NCBI RefSeq assembly: GCF_014764715.1
Contig: NZ_JACXXE010000001.1
Location: forward strand, 558,001-622,000
Direction: 5' to 3'
Source of the DNA: Bacillus crepusculi
GTDB lineage: Bacteria > Bacillota > Bacilli > Bacillales > Bacillaceae
DNA length: 64,000 nucleotides
This document shows positions 30,528-39,061 of the stretch, piece by piece. The first letter of the stretch is position 1. Each line of letters opens with the position of its first letter. The position numbers and the translations under genes were made by a program. Below the pieces are notes generated by a model. That model had not been told where the DNA came from, made no database searches, and was given only the letters and a program-made list of their open reading frames with translations.

Positions 30528-30980
30528 TTATTTACTTTCATAATAGAGATTAATGTCGTATTGCTTCTGCATGTAGTGAAAAACCGCCTCACGCTCTTTC
30601 CATTGATTTGATTGAGGCCATAAATCTGTGCTTTTTTGTATAATTTCACATCTAAGCTTATGATATTCATCCTCAGCCTTTTCTTCTTTTTTCTTATAAT
30701 AATACGATGCGTAAAAAGCAAACACCTCTGCCATGATCCAAAACAGAAACACCTCATGACCAAGCAGTGTTGCAATCATAGCTTCTGGCTGCAACGTGCC
30801 TCCCGTTTTAGCTGTTATAACAAAATAAAACAATAGAAGGGCTAGAGATAGAAGGGCTGTCCACTGCCATCTTTTGCTCTGCTTTTCAAAGCCCTCGTAT
30901 TTGCGCTTTCTTTTGATCAATGTTTCAATCATTTTCTGCGTCGGCTGATCCATATAGCGGCTGATTGCGTGTAATGTCAT
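30528..30980 (-). CDS. ypbF: Membrane protein YpbF (DUF2663 type)
   Basis: A 150-aa protein with two membrane spans (about residues 42-60 and 77-95) flanked by highly charged regions, including KKKEEKAEDEYHKL. It has no catalytic motif. The family is conserved next to ypbE and ypbG in Bacillus and is of unknown function. The ATG at 30980 sits six bases after AGGGTG; a GTG three codons earlier overlaps that site. Confidence 0.8.
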   Translation of the reverse strand: MTLHAISRYMDQPTQKMIETLIKRKRKYEGFEKQSKRWQWTALLSLALLLFYFVITAKTGGTLQPEAMIATLLGHEVFLFWIMAEVFAFYASYYYKKKEEKAEDEYHKLRCEIIQKSTDLWPQSNQWKEREAVFHYMQKQYDINLYYESK

Positions 30981-31045
30981 CACATACACCCTGTCCCTTT
31001 TTTCTACATATGTATGTGCTTTTCAAGGGATTCATGTCAGGGAAT

Positions 31046-31804
31046 TTAGTTTTCTAATGGGATATTCAGCACTTGCCCGCTGTACACACTATTTCCTTTC
31101 AAATGATTATACGCCTTAATCTTTTCTTCACCCGAACGATTTTGGTAATATTTCATGGAAATTCGATACAGGTTTTCCTTTGGCCCAACGGTATGCTGTA
31201 CGACACGAACAGGTTTTTCTTCCTGCTTCTTTTTCTCTTCAGCTTCTTTTCGTTTTTTTTCTTCCTGCTGTTTTTGCAGCGCTAGCTGCTGCTGTTCACG
31301 CTTTTTTGCAGCTGCTGCCTTTTCACGCTCTGCTTTCTCTTTAGCGGCTTGCTCTTTTTTCTTTTGTTCAGCCTTTTCTTTCGATTGCTGCTTTTCTTTA
31401 TCTGCTTCTTTCTTTTTCTTCTCTTCATCAGACGCATCAGCTTTATCGTCGCTTGAATCATTTTTCGTTTCAACAAGTGCTGACGGGACCGGGTCTGTGT
31501 CAGCACTTGATGTTTTATCGATATATACGCCTTGATTGTTATTATGGTTGACTTCCTGTGATGTGTAGTAGATCAAAAGGAAGAAAACACCGATGACGAT
31601 TATAGGAAAAATAATAGCCAATGTCGTAAACAATGGATTACGCACCTTTTTCGTGCGCTGCTTTTTATATTCATGAAAATCTTCTCGTGTAGGAAAGTGA
31701 GAGTCATCTGAAGGATTCACTGCTTCTTCCAGATTTTCCTCTACATCGTCATGGATGTTTGTCAGTTGCTCCTTTTTTCTCTTCATTCTCGACATTTCTT
31801 CCAT
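31046..31804 (-). CDS. ypbE: LysM-domain membrane protein YpbE
   Basis: A 252-aa protein with a basic cytoplasmic N-terminus, one membrane span (about residues 61-83), a long Lys/Glu/Gln-rich segment (about 125-200) and a C-terminal LysM domain (VGPKENLYRISMKYY to LNIPLEN). The layout fits a membrane-anchored cell-wall-binding protein of unknown role. GGAGG lies seven bases before the ATG at 31804. It overlaps the end of ypbD by 56 nt. Confidence 0.86.
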   Translation of the reverse strand: MEEMSRMKRKKEQLTNIHDDVEENLEEAVNPSDDSHFPTREDFHEYKKQRTKKVRNPLFTTLAIIFPIIVIGVFFLLIYYTSQEVNHNNNQGVYIDKTSSADTDPVPSALVETKNDSSDDKADASDEEKKKKEADKEKQQSKEKAEQKKKEQAAKEKAEREKAAAAKKREQQQLALQKQQEEKKRKEAEEKKKQEEKPVRVVQHTVGPKENLYRISMKYYQNRSGEEKIKAYNHLKGNSVYSGQVLNIPLEN

Positions 31805-32390
31805 GTTCATCCCTCCCCCTATATTTCAAACGAATTTGACATGCAAAGACTAAGTCAATCACAAAATGGGTCATGACCGGAACAAATAAGTTCCCAGTCC
31901 ACTCATATAAAAGTCCTAAAAAAATACTAATAGAAACCACAAGGATAAACAAGAGTATTTTTGATAAGTAGCGAAAGTGAAGGAGCGCAAACACAATACT
32001 GGCGATCTCAAGTCCAAATTGCTGTTGAACGATCCCTCGGAATAAAATTTCCTCTGAAAAGGCAATGAGCAGTGTTAACCAAACAATATGCGGAATACGG
32101 CGGTTTTTGAACATTTTTTCATTTAAGCCGCCATCATCATACATATGAGCAGGAAACACCTTCATGACAATTGCGTCGACAATTATCACAACCAAAGCGC
32201 CGCCAATTCCATAAGTCAGTATCCGCATATCACGGATCTGCCAAAGGGTAGTAAAATCAGTCCAATGCTCAAACATAAAAATACCTAGTAAAAAAGAAAC
32301 GATAAGCATGAGCATCTGCGTAAAATACAGCTGTTCTACGACTTGTCGATCGGTTAATTTTTCAATGATTCGGCGATGTTGTTCAATCAA
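31749..32390 (-). CDS. ypbD: CPBP intramembrane protease family protein YpbD
   Basis: A 213-aa polytopic membrane protein of the CAAX-protease/bacteriocin-processing family. The three signature motifs are present: SEEILFRG (paired glutamates), the histidine in ALLHFRY and the polar MTHFVIDLV in the last helix. The substrate is unknown. The start appears to be a TTG at 32390 that overlaps the recS stop (TTGA), with AGAGG seven bases upstream, so translation is coupled to recS. Confidence 0.83.
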   Translation of the reverse strand: MIEQHRRIIEKLTDRQVVEQLYFTQMLMLIVSFLLGIFMFEHWTDFTTLWQIRDMRILTYGIGGALVVIIVDAIVMKVFPAHMYDDGGLNEKMFKNRRIPHIVWLTLLIAFSEEILFRGIVQQQFGLEIASIVFALLHFRYLSKILLFILVVSISIFLGLLYEWTGNLFVPVMTHFVIDLVFACQIRLKYRGRDEHGRNVENEEKKGATDKHP

Positions 32391-33895
32391 TGCTGCGCCT
32401 CTTTTGTCAGATGAAACATACGATCCAGCTCGGTCTTCCAGTGTTTCATTTCATTCAGCTCCGTTTGTTGATCTTTTCTTTCATAATCAGACAGGTCAAG
32501 TCCGCAGGAAGAGCAGCAGTTTGCAGAGGAAGAGTCCTTCGTTTGATCAAGCTGTTCATAAAAGTAGGATAACAGAGATTGTCTAAAGCAGTCTTGACCC
32601 ATGATTCGTTCTTTAAATTGCCATACTTTTCTTAGCTTTTCTAATTGCCTGTCCTGCATTTTTTCTTTTAGATTCTTGATGAGCTCATGAGGCTGTTCGG
32701 ATTGATACATGATGTAATAATGCGTCAGCATCCGCGCACGCGTTTCCTGGAGCCCTGCTTCCATCAAATGTTCACGTAATTTCTTTTCATCACGAGTCGG
32801 CATTTGTGCTAATTGTGCTAAGAAAAAATCAATTTCTTGATCATCAAAGCCTTCTGATTGAATCAAATGACTTTGAATATCTGCATCCTCTTCTGTATAT
32901 AAAAGAATGCTCACACTGTTTTTCCCGTCTCGTCCCGCTCTTCCAATCTCCTGCATAAATGCTTCAATTGATTGCGGCGGACTCATATGAATCACAAATC
33001 GTATATTTGCTTTATCAATTCCCATTCCAAAAGCACTTGTACAGCAAATGAGATCAAGCTGCCCGCCGATAAATTGCTGCTGAATGAGCATGCGGTCCCC
33101 TGCATCCATTCCGCCGTGATAAAATTCTACACGCTGCTCGGTTTTTTGTTTGATAAAGAGTGCAATATCTTCTGTCATTTGCCGGGTTGGGCAATAAATA
33201 AGGCCTGGCCCTTGAAGGGTTTCCACAAGCTCAATCGCGCGTTTCTCCTTCGCTTCTTTTGTTTCATGCGCTTCTTTGACTAATGCAATGTTAGGGCGAT
33301 TCACAGAATGAATATGAAAATCCGGATGCTTTAGGCGTAAAGTTTGCACTGTATCCTTTAGCGTTTGCTTTGTCGCTGTTGCCGTCAGTGCTAAGGCAGC
33401 AGGATGTCCTAACGCTTCTCTCCATTCACCTAACTTGGAATATTCAGGACGGAAATCATGCCCCCACTCTGATATACAATGGGCTTCATCGACGACAAAA
33501 AGACCAATATGCATCGATTTGAGCTGCTCTAACAGTACCTCTGACATGAAAGCCTCTGGGGCAACAAATAAAAATTTATATGATGGCAAATGCCGAATAA
33601 TATGTCTTCGCTCCTGAAATGACAGTGTACTGTTGAGCGCCGCCACTCGTTTTTCTCCGCGCATTTTCATTCGTTCTACTTGGTCCTCCATGAGCGATAA
33701 AAGCGGCGAAATAATAAGAACTAACCCTTCTGTCATATAGCCGGGAATTTGATAGCAAAGTGACTTTCCACCGCCAGTAGGCAGCATTGCAATCGTATCT
33801 TTTTGATTCAGTACACTTTGAATAATCTCCTCTTGACCTGCTTTAAATGAGTCATAACCAAAGTAGTGCATGAGCGTCTGATGAAGCTTATCCAT
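32387..33895 (-). CDS. recS: RecQ-family DNA helicase RecS
   Basis: A 502-aa 3'-5' helicase. Motif I AMLPTGGGKSLCYQIPG lies near residue 35, the DEAH box is VDEAHCISEWGHDFRPEY, and the motif VI region reads IGRAGRDGKNS. A C-terminal cysteine cluster CCSSCGLDLS provides the zinc site. There is no HRDC domain, which is the short RecS (YpbC) form of Bacillus. It overlaps ypbB upstream and ypbD downstream. The partner ypbB contributes a helix-turn-helix protein of the same unit. Confidence 0.92.
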   Translation of the reverse strand: MDKLHQTLMHYFGYDSFKAGQEEIIQSVLNQKDTIAMLPTGGGKSLCYQIPGYMTEGLVLIISPLLSLMEDQVERMKMRGEKRVAALNSTLSFQERRHIIRHLPSYKFLFVAPEAFMSEVLLEQLKSMHIGLFVVDEAHCISEWGHDFRPEYSKLGEWREALGHPAALALTATATKQTLKDTVQTLRLKHPDFHIHSVNRPNIALVKEAHETKEAKEKRAIELVETLQGPGLIYCPTRQMTEDIALFIKQKTEQRVEFYHGGMDAGDRMLIQQQFIGGQLDLICCTSAFGMGIDKANIRFVIHMSPPQSIEAFMQEIGRAGRDGKNSVSILLYTEEDADIQSHLIQSEGFDDQEIDFFLAQLAQMPTRDEKKLREHLMEAGLQETRARMLTHYYIMYQSEQPHELIKNLKEKMQDRQLEKLRKVWQFKERIMGQDCFRQSLLSYFYEQLDQTKDSSSANCCSSCGLDLSDYERKDQQTELNEMKHWKTELDRMFHLTKEAQH

Positions 33896-34940
33896 TTGCT
33901 CTCACCATCCTTGTCAGTGCCAATCGTATTTGAAAATAAGTAAATGGATGCTTGAGGTTTTCTTTAATCAGCTTCATTTTGTTTGTTTGAAGCCGGCTCG
34001 CTACTTCATGGATCGCCTGCTGCTCTTCGGTGCTCACATACGGCTCTATTGAAAAGCTTGGCTCATGTATGGACAGCTCCACAATATGGTCTTCGATTGT
34101 TGCCTTTTTTAATGAACGAATATGGGCAATTTGATCAATGCTAAACCCTTTTTGTACAAGCTCAAGCGTTTTGTGGGTAGAGGTTGTTAACACGCGTTTG
34201 AATTCAAGGTCAGCTACGATCAGTTGCATGATTGGCGCCTCACCTTTTTGTGCAGAATGAATAAAATAATGGAGCACATTCCAAAAAAGCAGGTAAACAT
34301 ACCACACATCTTCTTTCACCCACTCAGCCATTTGCTGATACGTACGCCCGATTCTTTCATTTGAAGTCAATGAATACACTAAGATCAGTGCTTCACGATC
34401 GCTTAAACGAGCAAGGAGCTTTTCAAGTTCAGAATGCAGATCTTCAGAAAGCTTTTTCTTATGGTGATACTGTTTTAAGAAAGATTTCGTCCAGCTTTGA
34501 ACCGATACATCTCTTTGAATCGGAACATATTGGTGTGACCCTGCCGTATAGTGAGAAAGCACTTGTACAAGTAAAGACAGTCTCATCCATAGCATCTTTG
34601 CTTTATCATGATACTTGGCACCATGAAAATAAGCAGGCAGTGGTTTTTCAGAAAAAAACTGTTTGAGCATATGCTGCCCTGCATCTGTGAGGCTGAATGT
34701 ATCCCCTGTTTTTTTGATATAGTGCTTTTCTTCAAGCTTTAAAGTAGAGCGATTCAGCTGATCCCGCGTAAAACTTGGATAACAGCCAAAATAGCTAGAA
34801 AGCTCAAACAAACTTGCATCCTGTATCGTTTGTGATGACTTTTTTCCTTTAAAAAGATGGTAGACAGCGCTAATGGAGCGTTCGCCGTTCAATTTATGTA
34901 TGCTGTCCATTAACATGACATCCAAATAATGAATCGTCAT
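33888..34940 (-). CDS. ypbB: YpbB, helix-turn-helix protein of the recS operon
   Basis: A 350-aa protein conserved directly upstream of recS. The N-terminal part (NGERSISAVYHLFKGKKSS) and the C-terminal KGFSIDQIAHIRSLKKATIE, which looks like an HTH_40 domain (about residues 260-310), are the best conserved. The tail LIKENLKHPFTYFQIRLALT resembles that found after RecQ-type helicases, so YpbB may be a separated RecQ accessory region. The overlap with recS is 8 nt. Confidence 0.85.
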   Translation of the reverse strand: MTIHYLDVMLMDSIHKLNGERSISAVYHLFKGKKSSQTIQDASLFELSSYFGCYPSFTRDQLNRSTLKLEEKHYIKKTGDTFSLTDAGQHMLKQFFSEKPLPAYFHGAKYHDKAKMLWMRLSLLVQVLSHYTAGSHQYVPIQRDVSVQSWTKSFLKQYHHKKKLSEDLHSELEKLLARLSDREALILVYSLTSNERIGRTYQQMAEWVKEDVWYVYLLFWNVLHYFIHSAQKGEAPIMQLIVADLEFKRVLTTSTHKTLELVQKGFSIDQIAHIRSLKKATIEDHIVELSIHEPSFSIEPYVSTEEQQAIHEVASRLQTNKMKLIKENLKHPFTYFQIRLALTRMVRANG

Positions 34941-35090
34941 TCATCAAAGCACCTGTCTTCCTGACAAAATTCGAATATTTTCTCCCTTTATTTTAACAGA
35001 TTTCATTGAAGAAGAAATGTTTAAACTCAATTTATGGGGGAAAGTTATGAACAAACCCTTATATGATAAGCATTCTCAATCACTTTACAG

Positions 35091-35119
35091 TTGAAATGTG
35101 AATTTAAAATCATTACAAT
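35091..35119 (+). promoter_or_regulatory. fer promoter (SigA type)
   Basis: TTGAAA (35091-35096) and TACAAT (35114-35119) lie 17 nt apart on the plus strand, about 90 nt before fer. The ypbB-fer divergent gap holds nothing else I can identify. Confidence 0.7.
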
Positions 35120-35166
35120 AAGGTTTGAGGAAATTGTTTTTTATCGGTGAAACTAAAAAAGGTTAA

Positions 35167-35457
<291 letters not shown>

Positions 35458-35460
35458 GAT

Positions 35461-35488
35461 AAAAGCCCCTGATGCAGGGGCTTTTTTT
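35461..35488. terminator. Bidirectional terminator between fer and fmnP
   Basis: AAAAGCCCCTG / CAGGGGCTTTT arms with T runs on both strands lie between the convergent fer and fmnP genes and can end both transcripts. Confidence 0.9.
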
Positions 35489-35491
35489 ATA

Positions 35492-36073
35492 TTAACTATT
35501 TTGAAGTCGGCGTTTATTTTCAAACCATGGACGCATTTTTACAAAAATGAAGCTAAACACGATGGTAATAATGATCCCTTTAATAAAGTTAAAAGGTAAG
35601 ATACCTGCTGTAATGGTTGTCTTCAGCGCATGATCTGATAGTTCAGGCGCATTTAAAAACCATGTATACGCAGGAAGAAACAGGAAGTAATTTAAAATAC
35701 TCATCATCACAGTCATAAGCAAGGTACCCATGATCATTGACCATGCCATCCCTTTTGCTGATTTAATTTTTTTAAACATAAAGGCGACTGGTAAGATGAA
35801 TAGTGTGCCTGCGATGAAGTTGGCGACTTGCCCAACAGGAACGCCAGACATACTGCCTTGAATGAGATAATGCAGCACATTTTTTAATGCCTCAACAGCA
35901 ATCCCTGCACCCGGTCCATAAATTAAAATCGCAATAATCGCAGGAATATCGCTGAAATCAATTTTTAAATACGCTGGAAGCCCTGGAAAAGGGAAATCCA
36001 ATAAAATTAACACAAATGAAATACTACTGAGCATACTTGTTACGACTAAACGTTTTACTTTACTTTGATTCAA
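35492..36073 (-). CDS. fmnP: Riboflavin transporter FmnP (ECF S component RibU)
   Basis: A 193-aa substrate-binding membrane subunit of an energy-coupling-factor importer for riboflavin. It has about six membrane spans, with conserved FPFPGLPAYLKIDFSDIPAI near residue 29 and GSMSGVPVGQVANFIAGT. The start is a TTG at 36073 with AAGGAG eight bases upstream; the frame is open 20 codons earlier without a site. An FMN riboswitch with terminator precedes it, so import is switched off when FMN is plentiful. Confidence 0.93.
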   Translation of the reverse strand: MNQSKVKRLVVTSMLSSISFVLILLDFPFPGLPAYLKIDFSDIPAIIAILIYGPGAGIAVEALKNVLHYLIQGSMSGVPVGQVANFIAGTLFILPVAFMFKKIKSAKGMAWSMIMGTLLMTVMMSILNYFLFLPAYTWFLNAPELSDHALKTTITAGILPFNFIKGIIITIVFSFIFVKMRPWFENKRRLQNS

Positions 36074-36131
36074 TATTCTCTCTCCTTTTCGATCAAATCT
36101 TTCGAAAAGAGGATTGTTCAATTTCAGCCAC

Positions 36132-36161
36132 AAAAAAACCGCTCATGAAAACAGGAGCGGG
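36132..36161 (-). terminator. Attenuation terminator of the fmnP riboswitch
   Basis: CCGCTC / GAGCGG arms are followed by seven T on the minus strand, between the FMN aptamer and the fmnP start. It should form when FMN is bound. Confidence 0.8.
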
Positions 36162-36221
36162 AATTTAGGCTAGACAAATAAACGTGTAAACAGCAATGTT
36201 TTCAACGTTTATGAACCTCCA

Positions 36222-36345
36222 TCTTCTCCCATCCAGACTATACTGTCGGCTTCGGAATCACACCGAATCCTGCCAAAAAAGGCTCGCGGGCTTAGAGACT
36301 ATGCTCATCACCGCCGGTAGGGAATTGCACCCTGCCCCGAAGATT
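36222..36345 (-). ncRNA. FMN riboswitch (RFN element) of fmnP
   Basis: Read on the minus strand, the conserved RFN blocks appear in order: TTCGGGGCAGGGTG, CCCTACCGGCGGTGAT, AGCCCGCGAGC, GGATTCGGTG and GCCGACAGTATAGTCTGG, closing with ATGGGAGAA. Five hairpins around a central junction can be drawn. A rho-independent terminator follows. It senses FMN and controls riboflavin import. Confidence 0.95.
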
Positions 36346-36367
36346 GATCATTATTCAATTCGACATC

Positions 36368-36396
36368 ATTATATATGATATATGAGCATTTGTACA
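36368..36396 (-). promoter_or_regulatory. fmnP promoter (SigA type)
   Basis: TGTACA (36391-36396) and TATAAT (36368-36373) are 17 nt apart on the minus strand, immediately upstream of the FMN aptamer. Confidence 0.7.
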
Positions 36397-36564
36397 GATA
36401 AAAATCCTGAGCAATTTTGTCAGTTTTAAGAAATCGTAAAAAACGTAAAAATTATAATGACAAATGCGCAAAAATTGGTTATCTTTTGTTTAAAGGTGTC
36501 CATTCTTTATGCAGACACAAAGAAATGTTCGTGTTTTCTTTTTCGCTTTACTGCTTTAATTTGA

Positions 36565-36594
36565 TTGACACAGTGAAAAGGAATATGGTAAATT
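36565..36594 (+). promoter_or_regulatory. serA promoter (SigA type)
   Basis: TTGACA (36565-36570) and TAAATT (36589-36594) are 18 nt apart on the plus strand, about 40 nt before the serA start. The -10 box is a weaker match than the -35. Confidence 0.65.
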
Positions 36595-36635
36595 ATCAGA
36601 TATTTATGACGTTTATTTTAGGAGGAAATCTTACG

Positions 36636-38210
36636 ATGTTTCGAGTATTAGTCTCAGATAAGATGAGCAATGATGGTCTTTTACCCCTTTTAGAATCAGA
36701 TTTTGTTGAAATTGTCCAAAAAAATGTAACAGAAGCAGAAGATGAATTACACACATTTGATGCCTTACTTGTCAGAAGTGCGACCAAAGTCACCAAAGAA
36801 CTTTATGAAAAAATGACTTCATTAAAAATTGTTGGCCGTGCTGGTGTGGGAGTAGACAATATTGATATTGATGAAGCGACTAAGCATGGTGTCATTGTCA
36901 TCAATGCGCCGAACGGTAATACGATCTCGACAGCTGAGCATACATTTGCCATGATCTCATCTCTCATGCGACATATTCCACAAGCCAATATTTCTGTTAA
37001 GTCAAAGGAATGGAACAGAGGCGCATATGTCGGCGCTGAGCTTTATGGAAAATCTCTTGGAATTGTTGGCTTAGGCAGAATCGGAAGCGAAATCGCACAG
37101 CGTGCAAGAGCTTTTGGCATGACGGTCAACGTATTTGACCCATTCCTCACAAAAGAACGTGCAGAGAAAATCGGTGTTAATGCCAAATCACTTGATGAAG
37201 TGCTCGAAGTATCAGATATTATTACTGTACATACCCCATTAACAAAAGAAACAAGAGGACTTCTCAATAAAGAAACGATTGCAAAAACGAAAAAAGGTGT
37301 TCGTCTGATTAACTGTGCACGCGGCGGCATTATTGATGAGGGTGACCTTCTTGAAGCACTTGAAAGCGGCCATGTTGCAGGAGCTGCGCTCGATGTATTT
37401 GAGGTAGAACCGCCTACTGATAATCCGCTTGTCGATCATCCGCACGTTATTGCAACTCCGCATCTTGGTGCATCTACAAAAGAAGCACAACTAAATGTAG
37501 CGGCTCAAGTATCTGAAGAAGTGCTTCAATTTGCAAAAGGACTTCCTGTCATGTCATCTATCAATCTACCAGCGATGACAAAAGACGAGTTCAAAAAAAT
37601 TCAGCCATATCATCAATTTGCAGGAAAACTCGGACGTCTTGTCTCTCAATCTATGAGAGAACCTGTAAAAGGAGTGAGCATTTCTTACGAAGGCTCTATC
37701 TCAAAACTCGAAACATCTTTTATTACAAAAAGTCTCCTATCTGGCTTTTTAAAAGAGCGCGTTGACTCGACTGTGAATGAAGTAAATGCTGGGATGGTAG
37801 CGAAAGAACGAGGCATTAGCTTTAGTGAAACCATTTCATCCGGCGAATCTGGTTACGAGAACAGCATTTCCATTGAAGTCAAAGGTGATCTTTCAACCTT
37901 TACTTTAAAAGCAACCTATATCCCGCATCTAGGAGAACGTGTTGTTTCCATTAATGGATTTAATATTGATTTTTATCCAGATGGACACCTTGTCTACATT
38001 CAGCATACGGATGCGCCTGGTGTGATTGGAAAGGTTGGACAGATTTTAGGCGACCATGATGTCAACATTGCCACAATGCAGGTCGGACGTAAAGAAAAAG
38101 GCGGCGAAGCCATCATGATGCTTTCCTTCGACAAGCATCTTGAGGACGAAATTGTTAAAAAATTAACGGAAGTGCGAGATATTCTTTCTGTCCGCCTGAT
38201 TGACCTATAA
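36636..38210 (+). CDS. serA: D-3-phosphoglycerate dehydrogenase
   Basis: The 524-aa enzyme starts serine synthesis by oxidising 3-phosphoglycerate. The NAD motif is LGIVGLGRIGSE near residue 143; the catalytic Arg, Glu and His lie in NCARGGIID, DVFEVEPP and ATPHLGAS. An ASB domain and a C-terminal ACT domain (HTDAPGVIGKVGQIL) follow, as in the long bacterial form regulated by serine. GGAGG precedes the ATG at 36636. The open frame upstream of it is not coding. Confidence 0.96.
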   Translation: MFRVLVSDKMSNDGLLPLLESDFVEIVQKNVTEAEDELHTFDALLVRSATKVTKELYEKMTSLKIVGRAGVGVDNIDIDEATKHGVIVINAPNGNTISTAEHTFAMISSLMRHIPQANISVKSKEWNRGAYVGAELYGKSLGIVGLGRIGSEIAQRARAFGMTVNVFDPFLTKERAEKIGVNAKSLDEVLEVSDIITVHTPLTKETRGLLNKETIAKTKKGVRLINCARGGIIDEGDLLEALESGHVAGAALDVFEVEPPTDNPLVDHPHVIATPHLGASTKEAQLNVAAQVSEEVLQFAKGLPVMSSINLPAMTKDEFKKIQPYHQFAGKLGRLVSQSMREPVKGVSISYEGSISKLETSFITKSLLSGFLKERVDSTVNEVNAGMVAKERGISFSETISSGESGYENSISIEVKGDLSTFTLKATYIPHLGERVVSINGFNIDFYPDGHLVYIQHTDAPGVIGKVGQILGDHDVNIATMQVGRKEKGGEAIMMLSFDKHLEDEIVKKLTEVRDILSVRLIDL

Positions 38211-38289
38211 AAACAGAACGAATTTGATATTCTTGAGCATCTGCATCAGCCAGGATTAGCGCAGAATGCGAGAGTTTGTCTACACACTG

Positions 38290-38316
38290 AAACCTCATGC
38301 TTTTGCATGAGGTTTA
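38290..38316 (+). terminator. serA terminator
   Basis: AAACCTCATGC / GCATGAGGTTT, a perfect 11-bp stem with a TTTT loop, is followed by ATTTTG on the plus strand. It overlaps the stop of the convergent M23 peptidase gene and may serve it too. Confidence 0.8.
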
Positions 38317-38961
38317 TTTTGTTGAAAGCATTAATTGGTCACCCGTTCGGATGACATGAGTGGTGAGCTCATTGATCTTTTTCAATTGATCCACGGTCGT
38401 CTCATGTGCTTTTGCAATCGACCATAGGGTATCTCCTTGTTTGATGACATATGTATTTTTTTCATGCCCGTTTACATGAAGAGCTGGCTCTTGAAAACGA
38501 TCCATTGCGATGATGGTGAGTGGATCGACTGCATCTTCTTTGCTAACTGACCAACGGCCGCGGTGCACCTCAAAATGCAAGTGAGTGCCTCTAGAGGCCC
38601 CTGTGTTGCCTATGATGCCGATCGGCTGTCCTGCTTGTACATGGTCTCCATTTGTAACATAGCGCTCGTGTAAATGGGCATAGACGGTTTCATACCCATT
38701 TGGGTGCCGAATAAATACGACTTCACCATATGTAGCAGATACATAAGAACGAGTAACCACACCTTCGCTTGCAGCAAAAATGGATTCTCCTTCTGGCGCA
38801 GCAATGTCTAATCCCTTATGCGAACCACCTCTTGTCCCAAACAAATCGGTGACTTCTCCCTTCACTGGTTCCACCCATTCGGCTGGTGTTTGTGCATATG
38901 CAAATGGCGATATAATAAGGAGAAAAAAACAGCTGGCGTATATGAAGTAATACCTTTTCAT
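38314..38961 (-). CDS. Secreted M23 peptidase with C-terminal LysM domain
   Basis: A 215-aa exported protein: signal peptide (about residues 1-23, ending AYA), an M23 lysostaphin-type peptidase domain and a LysM domain (YVIKQGDTLWSIAKAHETT, about residues 168-213). Zinc ligands are in GSHKGLDIAAPEG and the HLHFEV motif, so the enzyme looks active on peptidoglycan cross-links or as a spore or wall hydrolase. In B. subtilis 168 this interval holds a different gene (aroC, dehydroquinase). I cannot give a specific name. The ATG at 38961 matches the signal peptide. Confidence 0.88.
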   Translation of the reverse strand: MKRYYFIYASCFFLLIISPFAYAQTPAEWVEPVKGEVTDLFGTRGGSHKGLDIAAPEGESIFAASEGVVTRSYVSATYGEVVFIRHPNGYETVYAHLHERYVTNGDHVQAGQPIGIIGNTGASRGTHLHFEVHRGRWSVSKEDAVDPLTIIAMDRFQEPALHVNGHEKNTYVIKQGDTLWSIAKAHETTVDQLKKINELTTHVIRTGDQLMLSTK

Positions 38962-39033
38962 CAGTGACTCCCCTTCTTTGAGGTTGTTTTCATGACAGCT
39001 TAGTATACAGCAAGGATGCCCTTTTTTATACAT

Positions 39034-39060
39034 CAAAAAAGAACGCAATATGTTGCGTCC
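39034..39060 (-). terminator. Terminator of the sigX-rsiX operon
   Basis: GGACGCAA / TTGCGTTC arms (one G-U pair) are followed by six T on the minus strand, right after rsiX. Confidence 0.75.
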
Positions 39061-39061
39061 T

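Noticed and set aside
31155-31535. Open frame of 126 codons on the plus strand, rich in Ser, Cys and Phe
   Set aside because: It is the complement of the Lys/Glu/Gln-rich part of ypbE; the composition and lack of a ribosome site mark it as a shadow.
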